The notes beneath the pieces are model-generated. The model did not search any database. It saw only the letters and a list, made by a program, of their open reading frames with translations, and was not told the origin of the DNA. A DNA stretch of 64,000 bases, from NCBI RefSeq assembly GCF_900184035.1, contig NZ_FXWP01000010.1, forward strand, positions 415,144 through 479,143. The letters run 5' to 3'. How positions within the stretch are numbered: position 1 is the stretch's first letter; every line of letters starts with the position of its first letter. A program made the position numbers and the translations under genes. The DNA comes from Kosakonia pseudosacchari (GTDB lineage: Bacteria > Pseudomonadota > Gammaproteobacteria > Enterobacterales > Enterobacteriaceae). Positions 41,886 to 56,275 of this stretch are shown one piece after another.

Positions 41886-42914
41886 ATGCCTTCAATTCGA
41901 CTGGCTGATTTAGCTCAGCAGTTGGATGCAGAACTACACGGTGATGGCGATATCGTCATCACCGGCGTTGCGTCCATGCAATCTGCCGTAGCGGGCCACA
42001 TCACTTTCATGGTCAATCCTAAGTACCGTGAACACCTGACCGCATGTCAGGCCTCTGCCGTTGTAATGACGCAGGACGATCTTCCTTTTGCCAACAGCGC
42101 TGCGCTGGTCGTAAAAAATCCTTACCTGACCTACGCACGTATGGCGCAAATTCTTGATACCACGCCGCAGCCTGCGCAAAACATCGCGCCTGGAGCAGTA
42201 ATTGATCCAACGGCTCAGCTGGGTAGCAACGTAGCAATTGGCGCGAACGCCGTGATCGAATCTGGCGTCAGCCTGGGCGATAACGTGGTCATCGGTCCGG
42301 GTTGCTTCGTTGGGAAAAATACGAAAATTGGCGCGGGTTCGCGTCTGTGGGCCAATGTATCCATTTACCATGAGATTGAGATCGGTGAAAATTGCCTGAT
42401 CCAATCAGGCACGGTGATAGGTTCTGACGGCTTTGGCTATGCCAACGATCGTGGCAACTGGGTTAAAATCCCACAGCTTGGTCGCGTCATTATCGGCAAT
42501 AACGTCGAGATCGGCGCATGTACCACAATCGATCGTGGTGCGCTGGATGACACTCGTATTGGTAATGGCGTCATCATCGATAATCAGTGTCAGATTGCAC
42601 ATAACGTTGTGATTGGCGACAATACCGCGGTTGCTGGTGGCGTTATCATGGCGGGTAGTTTGAAAATTGGTCGCTATTGCATGATTGGCGGCGCCAGCGT
42701 AATCAACGGGCACATGGAAATTTGCGACAAGGTTACCGTAACGGGGATGGGGATGGTCATGCGTCCTATCACTGAGCCGGGTATTTACTCCTCAGGTATC
42801 CCGCTGCAACCGAATAAAGTGTGGCGAAAAACCGCAGCCCTGGTGATGAATATTGATGATATGAGCAAGCGCCTGAAAGCTATCGAGCGCAAGGTTAATC
42901 AGCAAGACGAATAA
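41886..42914 (+). CDS. lpxD: UDP-3-O-(3-hydroxymyristoyl)glucosamine N-acyltransferase
   Basis: LpxD adds the second 3-hydroxymyristoyl chain in lipid A synthesis. An N-terminal uridine-binding domain (about 1-100) is followed by a left-handed beta-helix of hexapeptide repeats (e.g. [20 protein letters not shown]) and a C-terminal helix. The catalytic His lies in [10 protein letters not shown]. The length is 342 aa (E. coli 341). It is nearly fused to skp; fabZ follows after 161 nt. Confidence 0.97.
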   Translation: MPSIRLADLAQQLDAELHGDGDIVITGVASMQSAVAGHITFMVNPKYREHLTACQASAVVMTQDDLPFANSAALVVKNPYLTYARMAQILDTTPQPAQNIAPGAVIDPTAQLGSNVAIGANAVIESGVSLGDNVVIGPGCFVGKNTKIGAGSRLWANVSIYHEIEIGENCLIQSGTVIGSDGFGYANDRGNWVKIPQLGRVIIGNNVEIGACTTIDRGALDDTRIGNGVIIDNQCQIAHNVVIGDNTAVAGGVIMAGSLKIGRYCMIGGASVINGHMEICDKVTVTGMGMVMRPITEPGIYSSGIPLQPNKVWRKTAALVMNIDDMSKRLKAIERKVNQQDE

Positions 42915-43075
42915 TTCATCCGCATAACGCTTGTACACAGAAGAATTCGGGGGACAGAAAAGCCTCTGCACCTCGAAGAATAAAGTGTATATACTTCCCG
43001 GCCTGTTGGCATTCTTATGATTGCCGCGGGCCGTGTTATTATTGCCTTTTAGTATATTTGGACAGGAAGAGTATT

Positions 43076-43531
43076 TTGACTACTGACACTCATACTCTGC
43101 ACATTGAAGAGATCCTGGAGCTTCTGCCGCACCGCTACCCGTTCTTACTGGTTGATCGCGTGCTGGATTTTGAAGAAGGTCGTTTTCTGCGCGCAGTCAA
43201 AAATGTTTCGGTAAACGAGCCGTTTTTCCAGGGGCACTTTCCTGGCAAACCGATTTTCCCGGGCGTGCTGATTCTTGAAGCAATGGCGCAGGCAACCGGT
43301 ATTCTGGCGTTTAAAAGCGTTGGTAAACTGGAGCCGGGTGAGCTGTATTACTTCGCCGGTATCGACGAAGCGCGCTTTAAGCGTCCTGTTGTGCCAGGCG
43401 ATCAGATGATCATGGAAGTCACTTTCGAAAAAACCCGCCGTGGCCTGACCCGTTTTAAAGGGGTTGCGCTGGTAGACGGTAAAATTGTTTGTGAAGCTAC
43501 TATGATGTGTGCACGTAGCCGGGAGGCCTGA
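43076..43531 (+). CDS. fabZ: 3-hydroxyacyl-[acyl-carrier-protein] dehydratase FabZ
   Basis: FabZ dehydrates 3-hydroxyacyl-ACP in fatty acid elongation and competes with LpxA/LpxD for 3-hydroxymyristoyl-ACP. It is a hot-dog fold with the catalytic His in [14 protein letters not shown] and the Glu in ILEAMAQ. I chose TTG at 43076 (151 aa, as in E. coli), preceded by AGGAAGAG. The upstream in-frame start at 43058 lacks a site. Its neighbours lpxD and lpxA give the balance between fatty acid and lipid A supply in one operon. Confidence 0.96.
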   Translation: MTTDTHTLHIEEILELLPHRYPFLLVDRVLDFEEGRFLRAVKNVSVNEPFFQGHFPGKPIFPGVLILEAMAQATGILAFKSVGKLEPGELYYFAGIDEARFKRPVVPGDQMIMEVTFEKTRRGLTRFKGVALVDGKIVCEATMMCARSREA

Positions 43532-43534
43532 TAC

Positions 43535-44323
43535 GTGATTGATAAAACCGCCTTTATTCATCCTACCGCCATTGTTGAAGACGGTGCCGTTATCGGTGCT
43601 AACGCTCACATTGGCCCATTTTGTATTGTGGGACCTCACGTCGAAATTGGTGAGGGTACCGTACTGAAATCTCATGTCGTCGTGAATGGTCATACGACTA
43701 TCGGTCGTGACAACGAGATTTATCAGTTCGCCTCCATCGGCGAGGTTAACCAGGATTTAAAATATGCTGGTGAACCGACTCGTGTGGAAATTGGCGATCG
43801 CAACCGCATCCGCGAAAGCGTCACCATCCACCGTGGCACAGTACAGGGTGGTGGATTAACGAAGGTGGGTAGCGATAACTTGCTGATGATCAATGCGCAC
43901 ATTGCGCACGATTGCATCGTTGGGAATCGCTGTATCCTCGCAAATAACGCAACGTTGGGGGGACATGTTTCCGTCGACGACTTTGCAATCATCGGTGGCA
44001 TGACCGCAGTGCATCAGTTCTGCATTATCGGTGCGCACGTGATGGTTGGCGGCTGTTCTGGCGTTGCCCAGGACGTACCGCCTTACGTGATCGCTCAGGG
44101 CAACCATGCCACACCGTTCGGTGTGAACATTGAAGGTCTGAAACGTCGCGGCTTTAGCAGAGAAGCGTTAGTGGCTATTCGTAACGCGTACAAATTGCTG
44201 TACCGCAGCGGTAAAACGCTGGAAGAGGCGAAACCGGAAATTGCTGAGCTTGCTGCTAAGCATCCGGAGGTTGACGCATTCATGCAATTCTTTGAGCGTT
44301 CAACACGTGGTTTGATCCGTTAA
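43535..44323 (+). CDS. lpxA: UDP-N-acetylglucosamine O-acyltransferase
   Basis: LpxA adds 3-hydroxymyristate to UDP-GlcNAc, the first step of lipid A synthesis. It is a trimeric left-handed beta-helix with hexapeptide repeats; the catalytic His lies in [12 protein letters not shown] (about residue 125). The length is 262 aa, as in E. coli. The start is GTG at 43535, 3 nt after fabZ, with GGGAGG upstream. The stop overlaps the lpxB start (TAATG). Confidence 0.98.
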   Translation: MIDKTAFIHPTAIVEDGAVIGANAHIGPFCIVGPHVEIGEGTVLKSHVVVNGHTTIGRDNEIYQFASIGEVNQDLKYAGEPTRVEIGDRNRIRESVTIHRGTVQGGGLTKVGSDNLLMINAHIAHDCIVGNRCILANNATLGGHVSVDDFAIIGGMTAVHQFCIIGAHVMVGGCSGVAQDVPPYVIAQGNHATPFGVNIEGLKRRGFSREALVAIRNAYKLLYRSGKTLEEAKPEIAELAAKHPEVDAFMQFFERSTRGLIR

Positions 44324-45471
44324 TGATCGACGCGCGTCCTCTTACGATAGCCCTCGTCGCCGGAGAAACCTCCGGCGATATTCTTGGTGCCGGTCTTATC
44401 CGTGCGCTGCGGGCTCGCCTGCCGAATGCGCGTTTTGTTGGTGTCGCCGGGCCGCGTATGCAAGCCGAAGGCTGCGAAGCCTGGTATGAAATGGAAGAGC
44501 TGGCGGTAATGGGCATCGTTGAGGTGCTGGGCCGTTTGCGCCGTCTGCTGCATATCCGCGCCGATTTAACCCGTCGTTTTAGCGAACTGAAACCGGATGT
44601 CTTTATCGGCATTGACGCACCGGACTTCAACATTACCCTCGAAGGCAATCTTAAAAAGCAGGGTATCAAAACCATCCATTATGTCAGTCCGTCCGTCTGG
44701 GCGTGGCGACAAAAACGCGTTTTCAAAATCGGCAGAGCTACCAATCTGGTGCTCGCGTTTCTGCCTTTCGAAAAAGCGTTTTACGATAAATTTAATGTCC
44801 CGTGCCGTTTTATCGGCCATACCATGGCGGATGCCATGCCGCTGGATCCTGATAAGAACGCGGCGCGGGCGCACCTGGGTATTGCCGATAACGTGCATTG
44901 TCTGGCTTTACTGCCGGGTAGTCGCGGGGCGGAAGTCGACATGCTGAGCGCGGACTTCCTGCGCACCGCGCAGTTGTTGCGTGAGCGCTACCCCGATCTG
45001 GAAGTGGTGGTGCCGCTGGTTAATGCGAAACGGCGTGAACAGTTTGAACGCATCAAAGCGGAAGTCGCGCCGGAGCTGCCGGTGCATATGCTGGATGGCC
45101 AGGCGCGGGAGGCGATGATCGCCGCAGACGCTGCGCTGCTGGCCTCGGGAACCGCTGCGCTGGAGTGCATGCTGGCGAAATGCCCGATGGTCGTTGGCTA
45201 TCGTATGAAGCCATTCACTTTCTGGCTGGCAAAACGTCTGGTAAAAACGCCTTATGTTTCGCTGCCAAACTTGCTTGCCGGGCGTGAGCTGGTGAAAGAG
45301 TTGCTCCAGGATGAATGCAATCCCCAGGCGCTCGCTGCCGCGCTGGAACCCTTACTGGCCAACGGCAAAACCAGTCACGAGATGCACGACATTTTCCGCG
45401 AATTGCATTTGCAGATTCGCTGCAATGCCGATGAACAGGCGGCTGACGCCGTACTGGAGTTAGCACAATGA
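44323..45471 (+). CDS. lpxB: Lipid A disaccharide synthase
   Basis: LpxB joins UDP-2,3-diacylglucosamine and lipid X to form the disaccharide of lipid A. It is a GT-B type glycosyltransferase (GT19) at the inner face of the membrane: [17 protein letters not shown] at the N-terminus, [11 protein letters not shown] in the middle and [10 protein letters not shown] in the C-terminal half. The length is 382 aa, as in E. coli. It overlaps lpxA by 1 nt and rnhB by 4 nt. Confidence 0.98.
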   Translation: MIDARPLTIALVAGETSGDILGAGLIRALRARLPNARFVGVAGPRMQAEGCEAWYEMEELAVMGIVEVLGRLRRLLHIRADLTRRFSELKPDVFIGIDAPDFNITLEGNLKKQGIKTIHYVSPSVWAWRQKRVFKIGRATNLVLAFLPFEKAFYDKFNVPCRFIGHTMADAMPLDPDKNAARAHLGIADNVHCLALLPGSRGAEVDMLSADFLRTAQLLRERYPDLEVVVPLVNAKRREQFERIKAEVAPELPVHMLDGQAREAMIAADAALLASGTAALECMLAKCPMVVGYRMKPFTFWLAKRLVKTPYVSLPNLLAGRELVKELLQDECNPQALAAALEPLLANGKTSHEMHDIFRELHLQIRCNADEQAADAVLELAQ

Positions 45472-46064
45472 TAGAGTTTGTTTATCCGCATACGCATTTG
45501 GTCGCGGGTGTGGATGAAGTCGGTCGCGGCCCGTTGGTGGGCGCGGTGGTGACAGCGGCGGTGATCCTTGATCCCGAGCGTCCTATTGTCGGTCTGAACG
45601 ATTCTAAAAAATTATCCGAAAAACGTCGTTTGTCGCTCTGCGATGAGATCAAAGAGAAAGCGCTGGCCTGGAGCCTGGGCCGCGCAGAGCCGCATGAAAT
45701 CGACGAGTTGAATATTTTGCATGCCACCATGCTGGCGATGCAGCGTGCTGTTGCCGGGCTGGCAATCGCGCCCGAGTTCGTGCTGATCGACGGTAACCGT
45801 TGCCCGGCTTTGCCGATGCCTTCGCTGGCGGTGGTAAAAGGCGATAGCCGTGTCGCAGAAATTAGCGCCGCATCGATTCTCGCCAAAGTGGCGCGCGATG
45901 CGGAGATGGCAGCACTTGATATCATTTTTCCGCAATATGGTTTTGCGCAGCATAAAGGCTATCCTACGGCTTTCCATCTGGAGAGACTGGCGGAGCACGG
46001 CGCAACCGAGCATCACCGACGCAGCTTTGCGCCGGTCAAACGCGCGTTGGGTCTTGCGTCCTGA
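45468..46064 (+). CDS. rnhB: Ribonuclease HII
   Basis: RNase HII removes ribonucleotides from DNA by incising at the RNA-DNA junction. The acidic active site is visible in [12 protein letters not shown] (Asp-Glu), and further acidic residues lie in VLIDGNRC and the [17 protein letters not shown] region. It is 198 aa. The ATG overlaps the lpxB stop (ATGA). dnaE follows after 39 nt, so a repair enzyme and the replicative polymerase sit together. Confidence 0.97.
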   Translation: MIEFVYPHTHLVAGVDEVGRGPLVGAVVTAAVILDPERPIVGLNDSKKLSEKRRLSLCDEIKEKALAWSLGRAEPHEIDELNILHATMLAMQRAVAGLAIAPEFVLIDGNRCPALPMPSLAVVKGDSRVAEISAASILAKVARDAEMAALDIIFPQYGFAQHKGYPTAFHLERLAEHGATEHHRRSFAPVKRALGLAS

Positions 46065-46103
46065 TTCTTGTGAACGTGAAATAAACCAGGCTGGAATCTA
46101 AAA

Positions 46104-49586
<3,483 letters not shown>

Positions 49587-49598
49587 TACAGGAATACT

Positions 49599-50558
49599 AT
49601 GAGTCTGAATTTCCTTGATTTCGAACAGCCGATTGCTGAGCTGGAAGCGAAAATCGATTCTCTGACCGCCGTTGGCCGTCAGGATGAAAAACTGGATATT
49701 AACATCGACGAAGAAGTGCATCGTCTGCGTGAAAAAAGCGTTGAGCTGACACGTAAAATTTTCGCCGATCTTGGCGCATGGCAGGTCGCGCAGTTGGCTC
49801 GTCATCCGCTGCGTCCATACACCCTGGATTATGTCCGCCTGGCTTTCGACGAGTTCGACGAACTGGCTGGCGATCGCGCTTACGCTGACGATAAAGCCAT
49901 TGTTGGCGGGATCGCGCGTCTGGATGGGCGTCCGGTGATGATCATCGGTCACCAGAAAGGCCGCGAAACCAAAGAGAAAATCCGCCGTAATTTCGGTATG
50001 CCAGCGCCGGAAGGTTATCGCAAAGCGCTGCGTCTGATGGAAATGGCAGAACGCTTTAACATGCCGATCATTACCTTTATCGACACGCCGGGTGCTTATC
50101 CGGGTGTGGGCGCGGAAGAGCGTGGTCAGTCTGAAGCGATCGCGCGTAACCTGCGTGAAATGTCCCGCCTGAACGTGCCGGTTATCTGCACTGTGATTGG
50201 TGAAGGCGGCTCCGGCGGCGCACTGGCGATTGGTGTGGGCGATAAAGTGAATATGCTGCAATACAGCACCTATTCTGTTATCTCTCCGGAAGGCTGCGCA
50301 TCGATTCTGTGGAAAAGTGCCGACAAAGCGCCGCTGGCTGCCGAAGCGATGGGGATTATCGCCCCGCGTCTGAAAGAGCTGAAACTGATCGACTCGATCA
50401 TTCCGGAACCGCTGGGCGGCGCTCACCGTAACCCGGAAACGATGGCGGCTTCGCTGAAAGCGCAGCTGCTGGCCGATCTGGCCGATCTGGAGGTGCTGAG
50501 CAAAGATGATCTGCGTAACCGCCGTTACCAGCGTCTGATGAGCTACGGCTACGCCTGA
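49599..50558 (+). CDS. accA: Acetyl-CoA carboxylase carboxyltransferase subunit alpha
   Basis: AccA and AccD form the carboxyltransferase that makes malonyl-CoA, the first step of fatty acid synthesis. The 319-aa protein has the crotonase-like core with GYRKALRLM, the oxyanion segment [11 protein letters not shown] and [11 protein letters not shown]. No zinc finger is expected, since that is on AccD. It is directly downstream of dnaE and ends before a strong terminator. Confidence 0.98.
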   Translation: MSLNFLDFEQPIAELEAKIDSLTAVGRQDEKLDINIDEEVHRLREKSVELTRKIFADLGAWQVAQLARHPLRPYTLDYVRLAFDEFDELAGDRAYADDKAIVGGIARLDGRPVMIIGHQKGRETKEKIRRNFGMPAPEGYRKALRLMEMAERFNMPIITFIDTPGAYPGVGAEERGQSEAIARNLREMSRLNVPVICTVIGEGGSGGALAIGVGDKVNMLQYSTYSVISPEGCASILWKSADKAPLAAEAMGIIAPRLKELKLIDSIIPEPLGGAHRNPETMAASLKAQLLADLADLEVLSKDDLRNRRYQRLMSYGYA

Positions 50559-50574
50559 TCCTCATCCCACTCTG

Positions 50575-50603
50575 AAAAGCCGCACCGCTGTGCGGCTTTT
50601 TTT
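50575..50603 (+). terminator. Intrinsic terminator after accA
   Basis: AAAAGCCGCAC and GTGCGGC pair around a CGCT loop (stem 50579-50585 with 50590-50596) and are followed by a run of seven T. It closes the long lpx-dnaE-accA series. Confidence 0.94.
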
Positions 50604-50657
50604 ATACCTGCCGTTTAGCTCAACTATGCTTAGCTAAGGTTTTTAACGGAGGTAGCC

Positions 50658-52796
50658 GTGAATATTATTGCCATCATGGGACCACATGGCGTTTTCTATA
50701 AAGATGAGCCAATTAAGGAGCTGGAGCAGGCATTACAGGCGCAGGGTTTTCAACTTATCTGGCCGCAAAACAGCACCGACTTACTGAAATTTATCGAACA
50801 CAACCCACGCATCTGCGGTGTTATCTTTGACTGGGACGAGTACTCCCTCGATCTGTGCAGCGAAATCAATCAGCTTAACGAATATCTCCCGCTGTACGCC
50901 TTTATCAATACCCACTCGACGATGGACGTCAGCATCCAGGATATGCGCATGGCGCTGTGGTTTTTCGAGTATGCGCTGGGTGTGTCCGAAGATATTGCTA
51001 CGCGTATCGGTCAGTACACCCGCGAGTACCTGGAAACCATCACACCACCGTTTACCCGGGCGCTGTTTACCTATGTGAAAGAGGGCAAATATACCTTTTG
51101 TACACCCGGGCATATGGCGGGTACGGCTTATCAGAAAAGTCCGGTTGGCTGCCTGTTTTACGATTTTTTCGGTGGCAATACGTTAAAAGCGGATGTCTCT
51201 ATTTCGGTCACGGAGTTGGGCTCGTTACTGGATCACACAGGCCCGCATCTGGAAGCCGAAGAGTATATCGCCCGCACCTTTGGCGCTGAGCAGAGCTACA
51301 TGGTGACCAACGGTACTTCCACGTCGAATAAAATTGTCGGCATGTATGCCGCTCCGGCCGGTAGCACCTTGTTGATTGACCGTAACTGCCATAAGTCACT
51401 GGCGCATTTGCTGATGATGAGTGACGTTACACCGCTATGGCTGAAACCCGGGCGCAATGCGCTGGGGATTCTGGGCGGTATTCCACGCCGTGAATTTACC
51501 CATGCCAGCATCGAACAGAAGGTGGCAAAAACGGCAGGCGCTCGCTGGCCGGTACACGCGGTTATCACCAACTCCACCTATGACGGATTGTTGTATAACA
51601 CCGACTGGATCAAAAAGACGCTCGATGTGTCATCGATCCACTTCGATTCCGCCTGGGTTCCGTATACCAATTTTCACCCGATCTACGCCGGGAAAAGCGG
51701 TATGAGCGGCGAGCGGGTACCGGGAAAAGTGTTCTTCGAGACCCAGTCGACGCACAAAATGCTGGCAGCATTTTCGCAGGCGTCGCTGATTCATATTAAA
51801 GGTGAATATGATGAAGACACCTTTAACGAAGCCTTTATGATGCACACCACCACCTCGCCGAGTTACCCGCTGGTGGCCTCTATCGAAACGGCGGCTGCGA
51901 TGCTGCGTGGGAATCCTGGCAAACGGCTGATTAATCGCTCCGTCGAGCGCGCGCTGCATTTCCGTAAAGAAGTTCAGCGGCTGAAAGATGAAGCCGATGG
52001 CTGGTTCTTTGATATCTGGCAGCCAGAAGAGATTGAAGAGGCGGACTGCTGGCCGGTTGCGCCCGGTGATGCATGGCACGGTTTCCGCGACGCGGATGCC
52101 GACCATATGTTTCTCGATCCGGTTAAAGTGACCATTCTGACGCCGGGGATGGACGAGCAGGGTAATATGAGCGACGAAGGGATCCCGGCGGCGCTGGTGG
52201 CGAAATTCCTTGATGAGCGCGGCGTGGTGGTCGAGAAAACCGGACCCTATAATTTGCTGTTCCTGTTCAGTATTGGCATTGATAAAACCCGTGCGATGGG
52301 TTTGCTGCGCGGGTTGATGGAGTTTAAACGCGCCTACGATCTGAATCTGCGCGTGAAGAATATGCTGCCGGATCTTTACGCCGAAGATCCCGATTTCTAC
52401 CGCAATATGCGCATTCAGGATCTGGCGCAGGGGATCCATAAGCTCATCCGCCAGCACGATCTTCCACGCTTAATGCTGCAAGCGTTTGATGTGTTGCCGG
52501 AAATGAAGCTGACACCGCACCAGGCCTGGCAGCGGCAAATTCAGGGCGAGGTGGAAACCATTGAGCTGGAGCGGCTGATCGGGCGGATTTCGGCGAATAT
52601 GATCCTGCCTTATCCGCCAGGCGTGCCGCTGGTGATGCCCGGCGAAATGATCACCGAAGCGAGCAGAGCCGTGCTGGATTTCCTGTTGATGCTCTGCGCC
52701 ATTGGCCGCCACTATCCTGGTTTTGAGACGGATATTCATGGTGCGAAGCGGGACGAAGAGGGCGTTTATCGGGTACGAGTCTTAAAAAGCCGCTGA
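50658..52796 (+). CDS. ldcC: Lysine decarboxylase, constitutive (LdcC)
   Basis: LdcC converts lysine to cadaverine with pyridoxal phosphate. It has the wing domain (1-130), the aminotransferase-fold core with the cofactor lysine in TQSTHKML, SHIS-like NCHKSLAHL, and the C-terminal domain. It is 712 aa. The accA-ldcC-yaeR position identifies it as LdcC and not the acid-induced CadA. The start is GTG at 50658 with an excellent GGAGGT 4 nt upstream, 55 nt after the accA terminator. Confidence 0.95.
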   Translation: MNIIAIMGPHGVFYKDEPIKELEQALQAQGFQLIWPQNSTDLLKFIEHNPRICGVIFDWDEYSLDLCSEINQLNEYLPLYAFINTHSTMDVSIQDMRMALWFFEYALGVSEDIATRIGQYTREYLETITPPFTRALFTYVKEGKYTFCTPGHMAGTAYQKSPVGCLFYDFFGGNTLKADVSISVTELGSLLDHTGPHLEAEEYIARTFGAEQSYMVTNGTSTSNKIVGMYAAPAGSTLLIDRNCHKSLAHLLMMSDVTPLWLKPGRNALGILGGIPRREFTHASIEQKVAKTAGARWPVHAVITNSTYDGLLYNTDWIKKTLDVSSIHFDSAWVPYTNFHPIYAGKSGMSGERVPGKVFFETQSTHKMLAAFSQASLIHIKGEYDEDTFNEAFMMHTTTSPSYPLVASIETAAAMLRGNPGKRLINRSVERALHFRKEVQRLKDEADGWFFDIWQPEEIEEADCWPVAPGDAWHGFRDADADHMFLDPVKVTILTPGMDEQGNMSDEGIPAALVAKFLDERGVVVEKTGPYNLLFLFSIGIDKTRAMGLLRGLMEFKRAYDLNLRVKNMLPDLYAEDPDFYRNMRIQDLAQGIHKLIRQHDLPRLMLQAFDVLPEMKLTPHQAWQRQIQGEVETIELERLIGRISANMILPYPPGVPLVMPGEMITEASRAVLDFLLMLCAIGRHYPGFETDIHGAKRDEEGVYRVRVLKSR

Positions 52797-52854
52797 TCTA
52801 TTGCGGGCAAACACCGGCAGGCGTAACGTTCTGGCATTCAGAAAAGGAGAAACT

Positions 52855-53244
52855 ATGCTGGGTTTAAAACAGGTTCATCATATTGCCATCATCGCTACGG
52901 ACTACGCGAAGAGCAAAGCGTTTTACTGCGATATCCTGGGGTTTACGCTGCAAAGCGAAGTCTATCGCGAAGCGCGTGATTCATGGAAAGGCGACCTGGC
53001 GCTGAACGGTCAGTATGTGATTGAGCTGTTTTCTTTCCCGTTCCCGCCTGCGCGTCCCAGCCGGCCAGAAGCCTGTGGGCTGCGCCATCTGGCCTTTAGC
53101 GTTGATGATATCGACAAGGCAGTGGCGCATCTGGCTGCTCACGGTGTGCAGTGTGAAGAAATCCGCATCGATCCCTGCACCGATAAACGCTTCACCTTCT
53201 TTACCGATCCTGATGGCCTGCCGCTGGAGCTTTATCAGCAGTAG
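52855..53244 (+). CDS. yaeR: VOC/glyoxalase-fold family protein YaeR
   Basis: This 129-aa protein has the vicinal oxygen chelate fold: VHHIAIIATDY with a metal-type His, YVIELFSFP, GLRHLAFSVDDID, and DPDGLPLELYQ at the C-terminus. The fold includes glyoxalase I and dioxygenases, but the reaction of YaeR is unknown. Start ATG 52855 follows AAAAGGAGAAACT. It lies between ldcC (58 nt) and tilS (62 nt), so a shared transcript with ldcC is possible. Confidence 0.9.
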   Translation: MLGLKQVHHIAIIATDYAKSKAFYCDILGFTLQSEVYREARDSWKGDLALNGQYVIELFSFPFPPARPSRPEACGLRHLAFSVDDIDKAVAHLAAHGVQCEEIRIDPCTDKRFTFFTDPDGLPLELYQQ

Positions 53245-53306
53245 TACTTGCCACTTCCGCGAATGCCCGGTAACGTGCCGGGCATTACTCCGTTTTGATA
53301 ATCGCT

Positions 53307-54602
53307 ATGACCGCGCCCTTTTTTGCATCAATGCCAACCACATCGCGCCAGTTTCTGGTGGCGTTTAGCGGTGGGCTGGATTCGACCGTCCTGCTGCATA
53401 AATTGATGCTTTGGCGTCAGCAATTACCCGAACTCAAGCTGCGAGCTATTCATATTCATCACGGGCTTAGTCCGCACGCCGATGCATGGGCGGAGCATTG
53501 TGAGGATATTTGCGCGCGCTGGCAGATCCCGCTTCGCGTCATTCGCGTTCAACTGGTGAACAACGGGGAAGGGATTGAAGCGCAGGCGCGCAACGCACGT
53601 TATCAGGCGTTTGCGGAGGCATTGATGCCCGGTGAAGTGCTGGTTACGGCGCAGCATCTGGACGATCAATGCGAAACGTTCCTGCTGGCGTTAAAACGCG
53701 GCAGCGGGCCTGCCGGGCTGGCGGCCATGCCCGAAAGCATGCCGTTTGCCGGAACCCAGCTTATTCGTCCGTTACTGACACAAACTCGCGATGAGCTGCA
53801 CCAGTGGGCGCTTCACCATGCGCTGTCGTGGATCGAGGATGAAAGTAACGCCGACGCCAGCTTCGATCGTAATTTTTTACGCTTGCAGGTTTTACCGGCA
53901 CTGACCGCGCGCTGGCCGCATTTTGCTGATGCCGTTGCGCGTAGTGCCGCGCTGTGTGGCGAACAAGAGCGGTTACTTGATGAGCTACTGGCGGAGGAAC
54001 TTGATGCGGCGACGACGGCTGAAGGGGCGCTGGAACTTGCCCCTCTATTTGCGCTAAGCGATGCGCGCCGTCGGGCACTATTGCGGCGCTGGCTGGCGCA
54101 GCGCGGTGCAGTCATGCCATCACGCGCCATGCTTGACCGCTTGTGGCAGGAAGTGGCGCTGGCACGTGAAGATGCTTCACCGTGTCTGCGACTCGGCGAG
54201 TTTGACGTGCGTCGTTATCAGTCGAGCCTGTGGTGGATCCGCACAATTGAAAGCCAGCGCGATACGCTACTGCCGTGGCTGGCACCTTTCGAACCGCTAC
54301 TATTACCGGCGAATCTTGGTGAGCTTTTGCTGTTAGCGGGGGGCGAAATCCGCCCGCCCAACGCTGGCGAGGCGGTTTCGATCCGTTTTCAGGCTCCCGG
54401 TATGTTGCATATCGTTGGGCGCAGCGGCGGGCGCAAGCTGAAGAAAATCTGGCAGGAACTCGGTGTGGCGCCCTGGCGACGCGATACCACGCCGCTGCTG
54501 TTTTATGGTGAAACGTTGATTGCGGCGGCGGGGCTATTTGTCACGCGGGAAGGGGCGAAAAGCGCGGAGCAAACGGGCGTACGACTTGAGTGGCGAAGAT
54601 AA
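53307..54602 (+). CDS. tilS: tRNA(Ile)-lysidine synthetase
   Basis: TilS converts C34 of the CAU-anticodon tRNA(Ile2) to lysidine, changing both its codon reading and its charging. The PP-loop ATPase motif SGGLDS is at 21-26, followed by the N-type ATPase domain, an extension and a C-terminal domain ([17 protein letters not shown]). The product is 431 aa (E. coli 432). I chose ATG 53307; a TTG at 53295 is also in frame. The N-terminal dozen residues differ from E. coli. It is convergent with rof. Confidence 0.95.
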   Translation: MTAPFFASMPTTSRQFLVAFSGGLDSTVLLHKLMLWRQQLPELKLRAIHIHHGLSPHADAWAEHCEDICARWQIPLRVIRVQLVNNGEGIEAQARNARYQAFAEALMPGEVLVTAQHLDDQCETFLLALKRGSGPAGLAAMPESMPFAGTQLIRPLLTQTRDELHQWALHHALSWIEDESNADASFDRNFLRLQVLPALTARWPHFADAVARSAALCGEQERLLDELLAEELDAATTAEGALELAPLFALSDARRRALLRRWLAQRGAVMPSRAMLDRLWQEVALAREDASPCLRLGEFDVRRYQSSLWWIRTIESQRDTLLPWLAPFEPLLLPANLGELLLLAGGEIRPPNAGEAVSIRFQAPGMLHIVGRSGGRKLKKIWQELGVAPWRRDTTPLLFYGETLIAAAGLFVTREGAKSAEQTGVRLEWRR

Positions 54603-54629
54603 CGGGCAACAGGCGCTGCCCGCAAAATG

Positions 54630-54884
54630 TCAGGACTCGCTCACCACAACGGTGCCGATTTCAGGATGGCTGAAGCTGGCAATTTTATCGAGACGCAGTT
54701 CGCGCGCGGCGCCTGCGACATCAACCACCAGATACTCCACATTTTTACGTGAGACTAAATCGTTGGCTTTGGCGCTGAGCACCTCGCCGTCTTTCATTTC
54801 CAGCTTCAATAAAAGATGATGCTGGCAGGCGAGTTCAAGGTTGTCATAGTCATCACAGTTGATGGGTTGATAGGCATCATTCAT
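54630..54884 (-). CDS. rof: Rho-binding antiterminator Rof
   Basis: Rof (YaeO) binds the primary RNA site of Rho and inhibits Rho-dependent termination. The 84-aa Sm-like protein matches E. coli over its length ([20 protein letters not shown]...GTVVVSES). I chose ATG 54884; an ATG two codons upstream (54890) is equally usable. It overlaps the end of yaeP by 8 nt, or by 14 nt from the earlier start, so translation is likely coupled. Confidence 0.94.
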   Translation of the reverse strand: MNDAYQPINCDDYDNLELACQHHLLLKLEMKDGEVLSAKANDLVSRKNVEYLVVDVAGAARELRLDKIASFSHPEIGTVVVSES

Positions 54885-55077
54885 TGACATAATCGCTCAC
54901 CAGTAAGTTCGCGGCAGCATACGCCGCCTTTTCCCTGACCGACTCTGAAAGGGTGTCATCCGACGCCATTTCATTCAGCACTTTCAACACGCACCCCAGC
55001 GCATCCGGGATATACCCTAAATCTCCGCTGGCGATTTCCGCATAACGTCTGCGTACTAACTCACAATAATTGTTCAC
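54877..55077 (-). CDS. yaeP: UPF0253 family protein YaeP
   Basis: This is a 66-aa protein of unknown function, conserved next to rof. The sequence is helical and Ala/Leu rich ([20 protein letters not shown]) without catalytic motifs. I chose GTG at 55077 (55077-55075) because a strong AGGAGG lies 5 nt upstream on the minus strand and the length equals E. coli YaeP. The frame extends to 55119 with no better site. The constant pairing with rof suggests a link to Rho control, which is only an inference. Confidence 0.9.
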   Translation of the reverse strand: MNNYCELVRRRYAEIASGDLGYIPDALGCVLKVLNEMASDDTLSESVREKAAYAAANLLVSDYVNE

Positions 55078-55272
55078 ATCACCTCCTGTCAGCAACCTGA
55101 CTTTACTGTGAGATAACACTAAGCCTACGAAGTTAAACTCTGTTTAGCAAGGTGACTATACCACAGCTTATTCGTCATTATCAGGGCGATGAATACCCAC
55201 TGCGACAAGAGATAACAGCGCTTTATGCTTATATTCGCTACAATAGCGGCCATTTTATGAAGGAGCGGTGAC

Positions 55273-55821
55273 ATGGCATTAAAAGCGACAATTTATAAAG
55301 CGACGGTGAACGTTGCCGATTTGGATCGTAATCAGTTTTTAGATGCAACGCTGACGCTGGCTCGCCATCCTTCCGAGACGCAAGAACGCATGATGCTGCG
55401 CCTGCTGGCGTGGATGAAATACGCGGATGAACGCCTGCAATTTACCCGCGGTCTCAGCGCTGACGATGAACCGGAACTCTGGTTACGCAATGATTATCTG
55501 GGTATCGATTTGTGGATTGAGCTGGGGCTGCCGGATGAAAAACGGCTGAAGAAAGCCTGCTCACAGGCGAAAGAGGTGGCGCTTTTTACCTATAATTCAC
55601 GCGCGGCGCAGATCTGGTGGCAGCAGAATCAGTCGCGCTGCTCGGTGTTTAGCAATCTGAGTATCTGGTATCTGGATGATGCGCAACTGGCCGGTTTGAG
55701 TGCGTTTGCCAGCGATCGCACCATGACGCTGCAAGCAACTTTGCAGGATGGCGCTATCTGGTTATCGGATGAGAGTCAGAATTTGGAGATCCACCTTGAA
55801 GCCTGGCAGCAGCCGCAATGA
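55273..55821 (+). CDS. yaeQ: YaeQ family protein (restriction-endonuclease-like fold)
   Basis: The 182-aa protein matches the YaeQ family (181 aa in E. coli), whose structure resembles PD-(D/E)xK nucleases. Its function is unknown; an early report that it replaces RfaH was not upheld. Conserved patches are [16 protein letters not shown], which holds acidic residues, and [10 protein letters not shown]. The ATG at 55273 follows GAAGGAG. The stop overlaps the arfB start (ATGA), which couples them; 195 bp separate it from divergent yaeP. Confidence 0.92.
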   Translation: MALKATIYKATVNVADLDRNQFLDATLTLARHPSETQERMMLRLLAWMKYADERLQFTRGLSADDEPELWLRNDYLGIDLWIELGLPDEKRLKKACSQAKEVALFTYNSRAAQIWWQQNQSRCSVFSNLSIWYLDDAQLAGLSAFASDRTMTLQATLQDGAIWLSDESQNLEIHLEAWQQPQ

Positions 55822-56240
55822 TTGAGATCTCCCGTTCGGTCTCGATTGCTGACGACGAGCTGGAAATCACGGCTGTGCGGTCGCAGGGTGCGGGCGGGCA
55901 GCATGTTAATAAGAGCTCAACGGCGATCCACCTGCGTTTTGACATCCGGGCTTCAAGCCTGCCAGAGTATTACAAAGCGCGTTTACTGGAAGCGTCGCAC
56001 CATCTGATTAGCAGTGAAGGCTGGGTGGTGATAAAAGCACAGGAATATCGCAGCCAGGAGATGAACCGCGAAGCGGCAATTGCTCGTCTGGTAGCGTTAA
56101 TTAAAGAATTAACCGTTGTGCAAAAGAGCCGTCGGGCAACGCGACCAACCCGCGCATCAAAAGAGCGCCGGTTATCTGGCAAGGCGCAAAAGTCGTCGGT
56201 AAAGGCGTTACGCGGTAAAGTTCGTGGCCATGAAGGCTGA
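55818..56240 (+). CDS. arfB: Alternative ribosome-rescue factor B (peptidyl-tRNA hydrolase)
   Basis: ArfB (YaeJ) rescues ribosomes stalled at the end of non-stop messages, acting in the absence of tmRNA and ArfA. It has the release-factor GGQ motif at 26-28 (GAGGQHVNK) and a basic C-terminal tail ([18 protein letters not shown]) that enters the empty mRNA channel. The length of 140 aa equals E. coli. It is translationally coupled to yaeQ and 35 nt before nlpE. Confidence 0.96.
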   Translation: MIEISRSVSIADDELEITAVRSQGAGGQHVNKSSTAIHLRFDIRASSLPEYYKARLLEASHHLISSEGWVVIKAQEYRSQEMNREAAIARLVALIKELTVVQKSRRATRPTRASKERRLSGKAQKSSVKALRGKVRGHEG

Positions 56241-56275
56241 CGGGTACTAACAGAATTGAGCATAAGGAATCGGGT

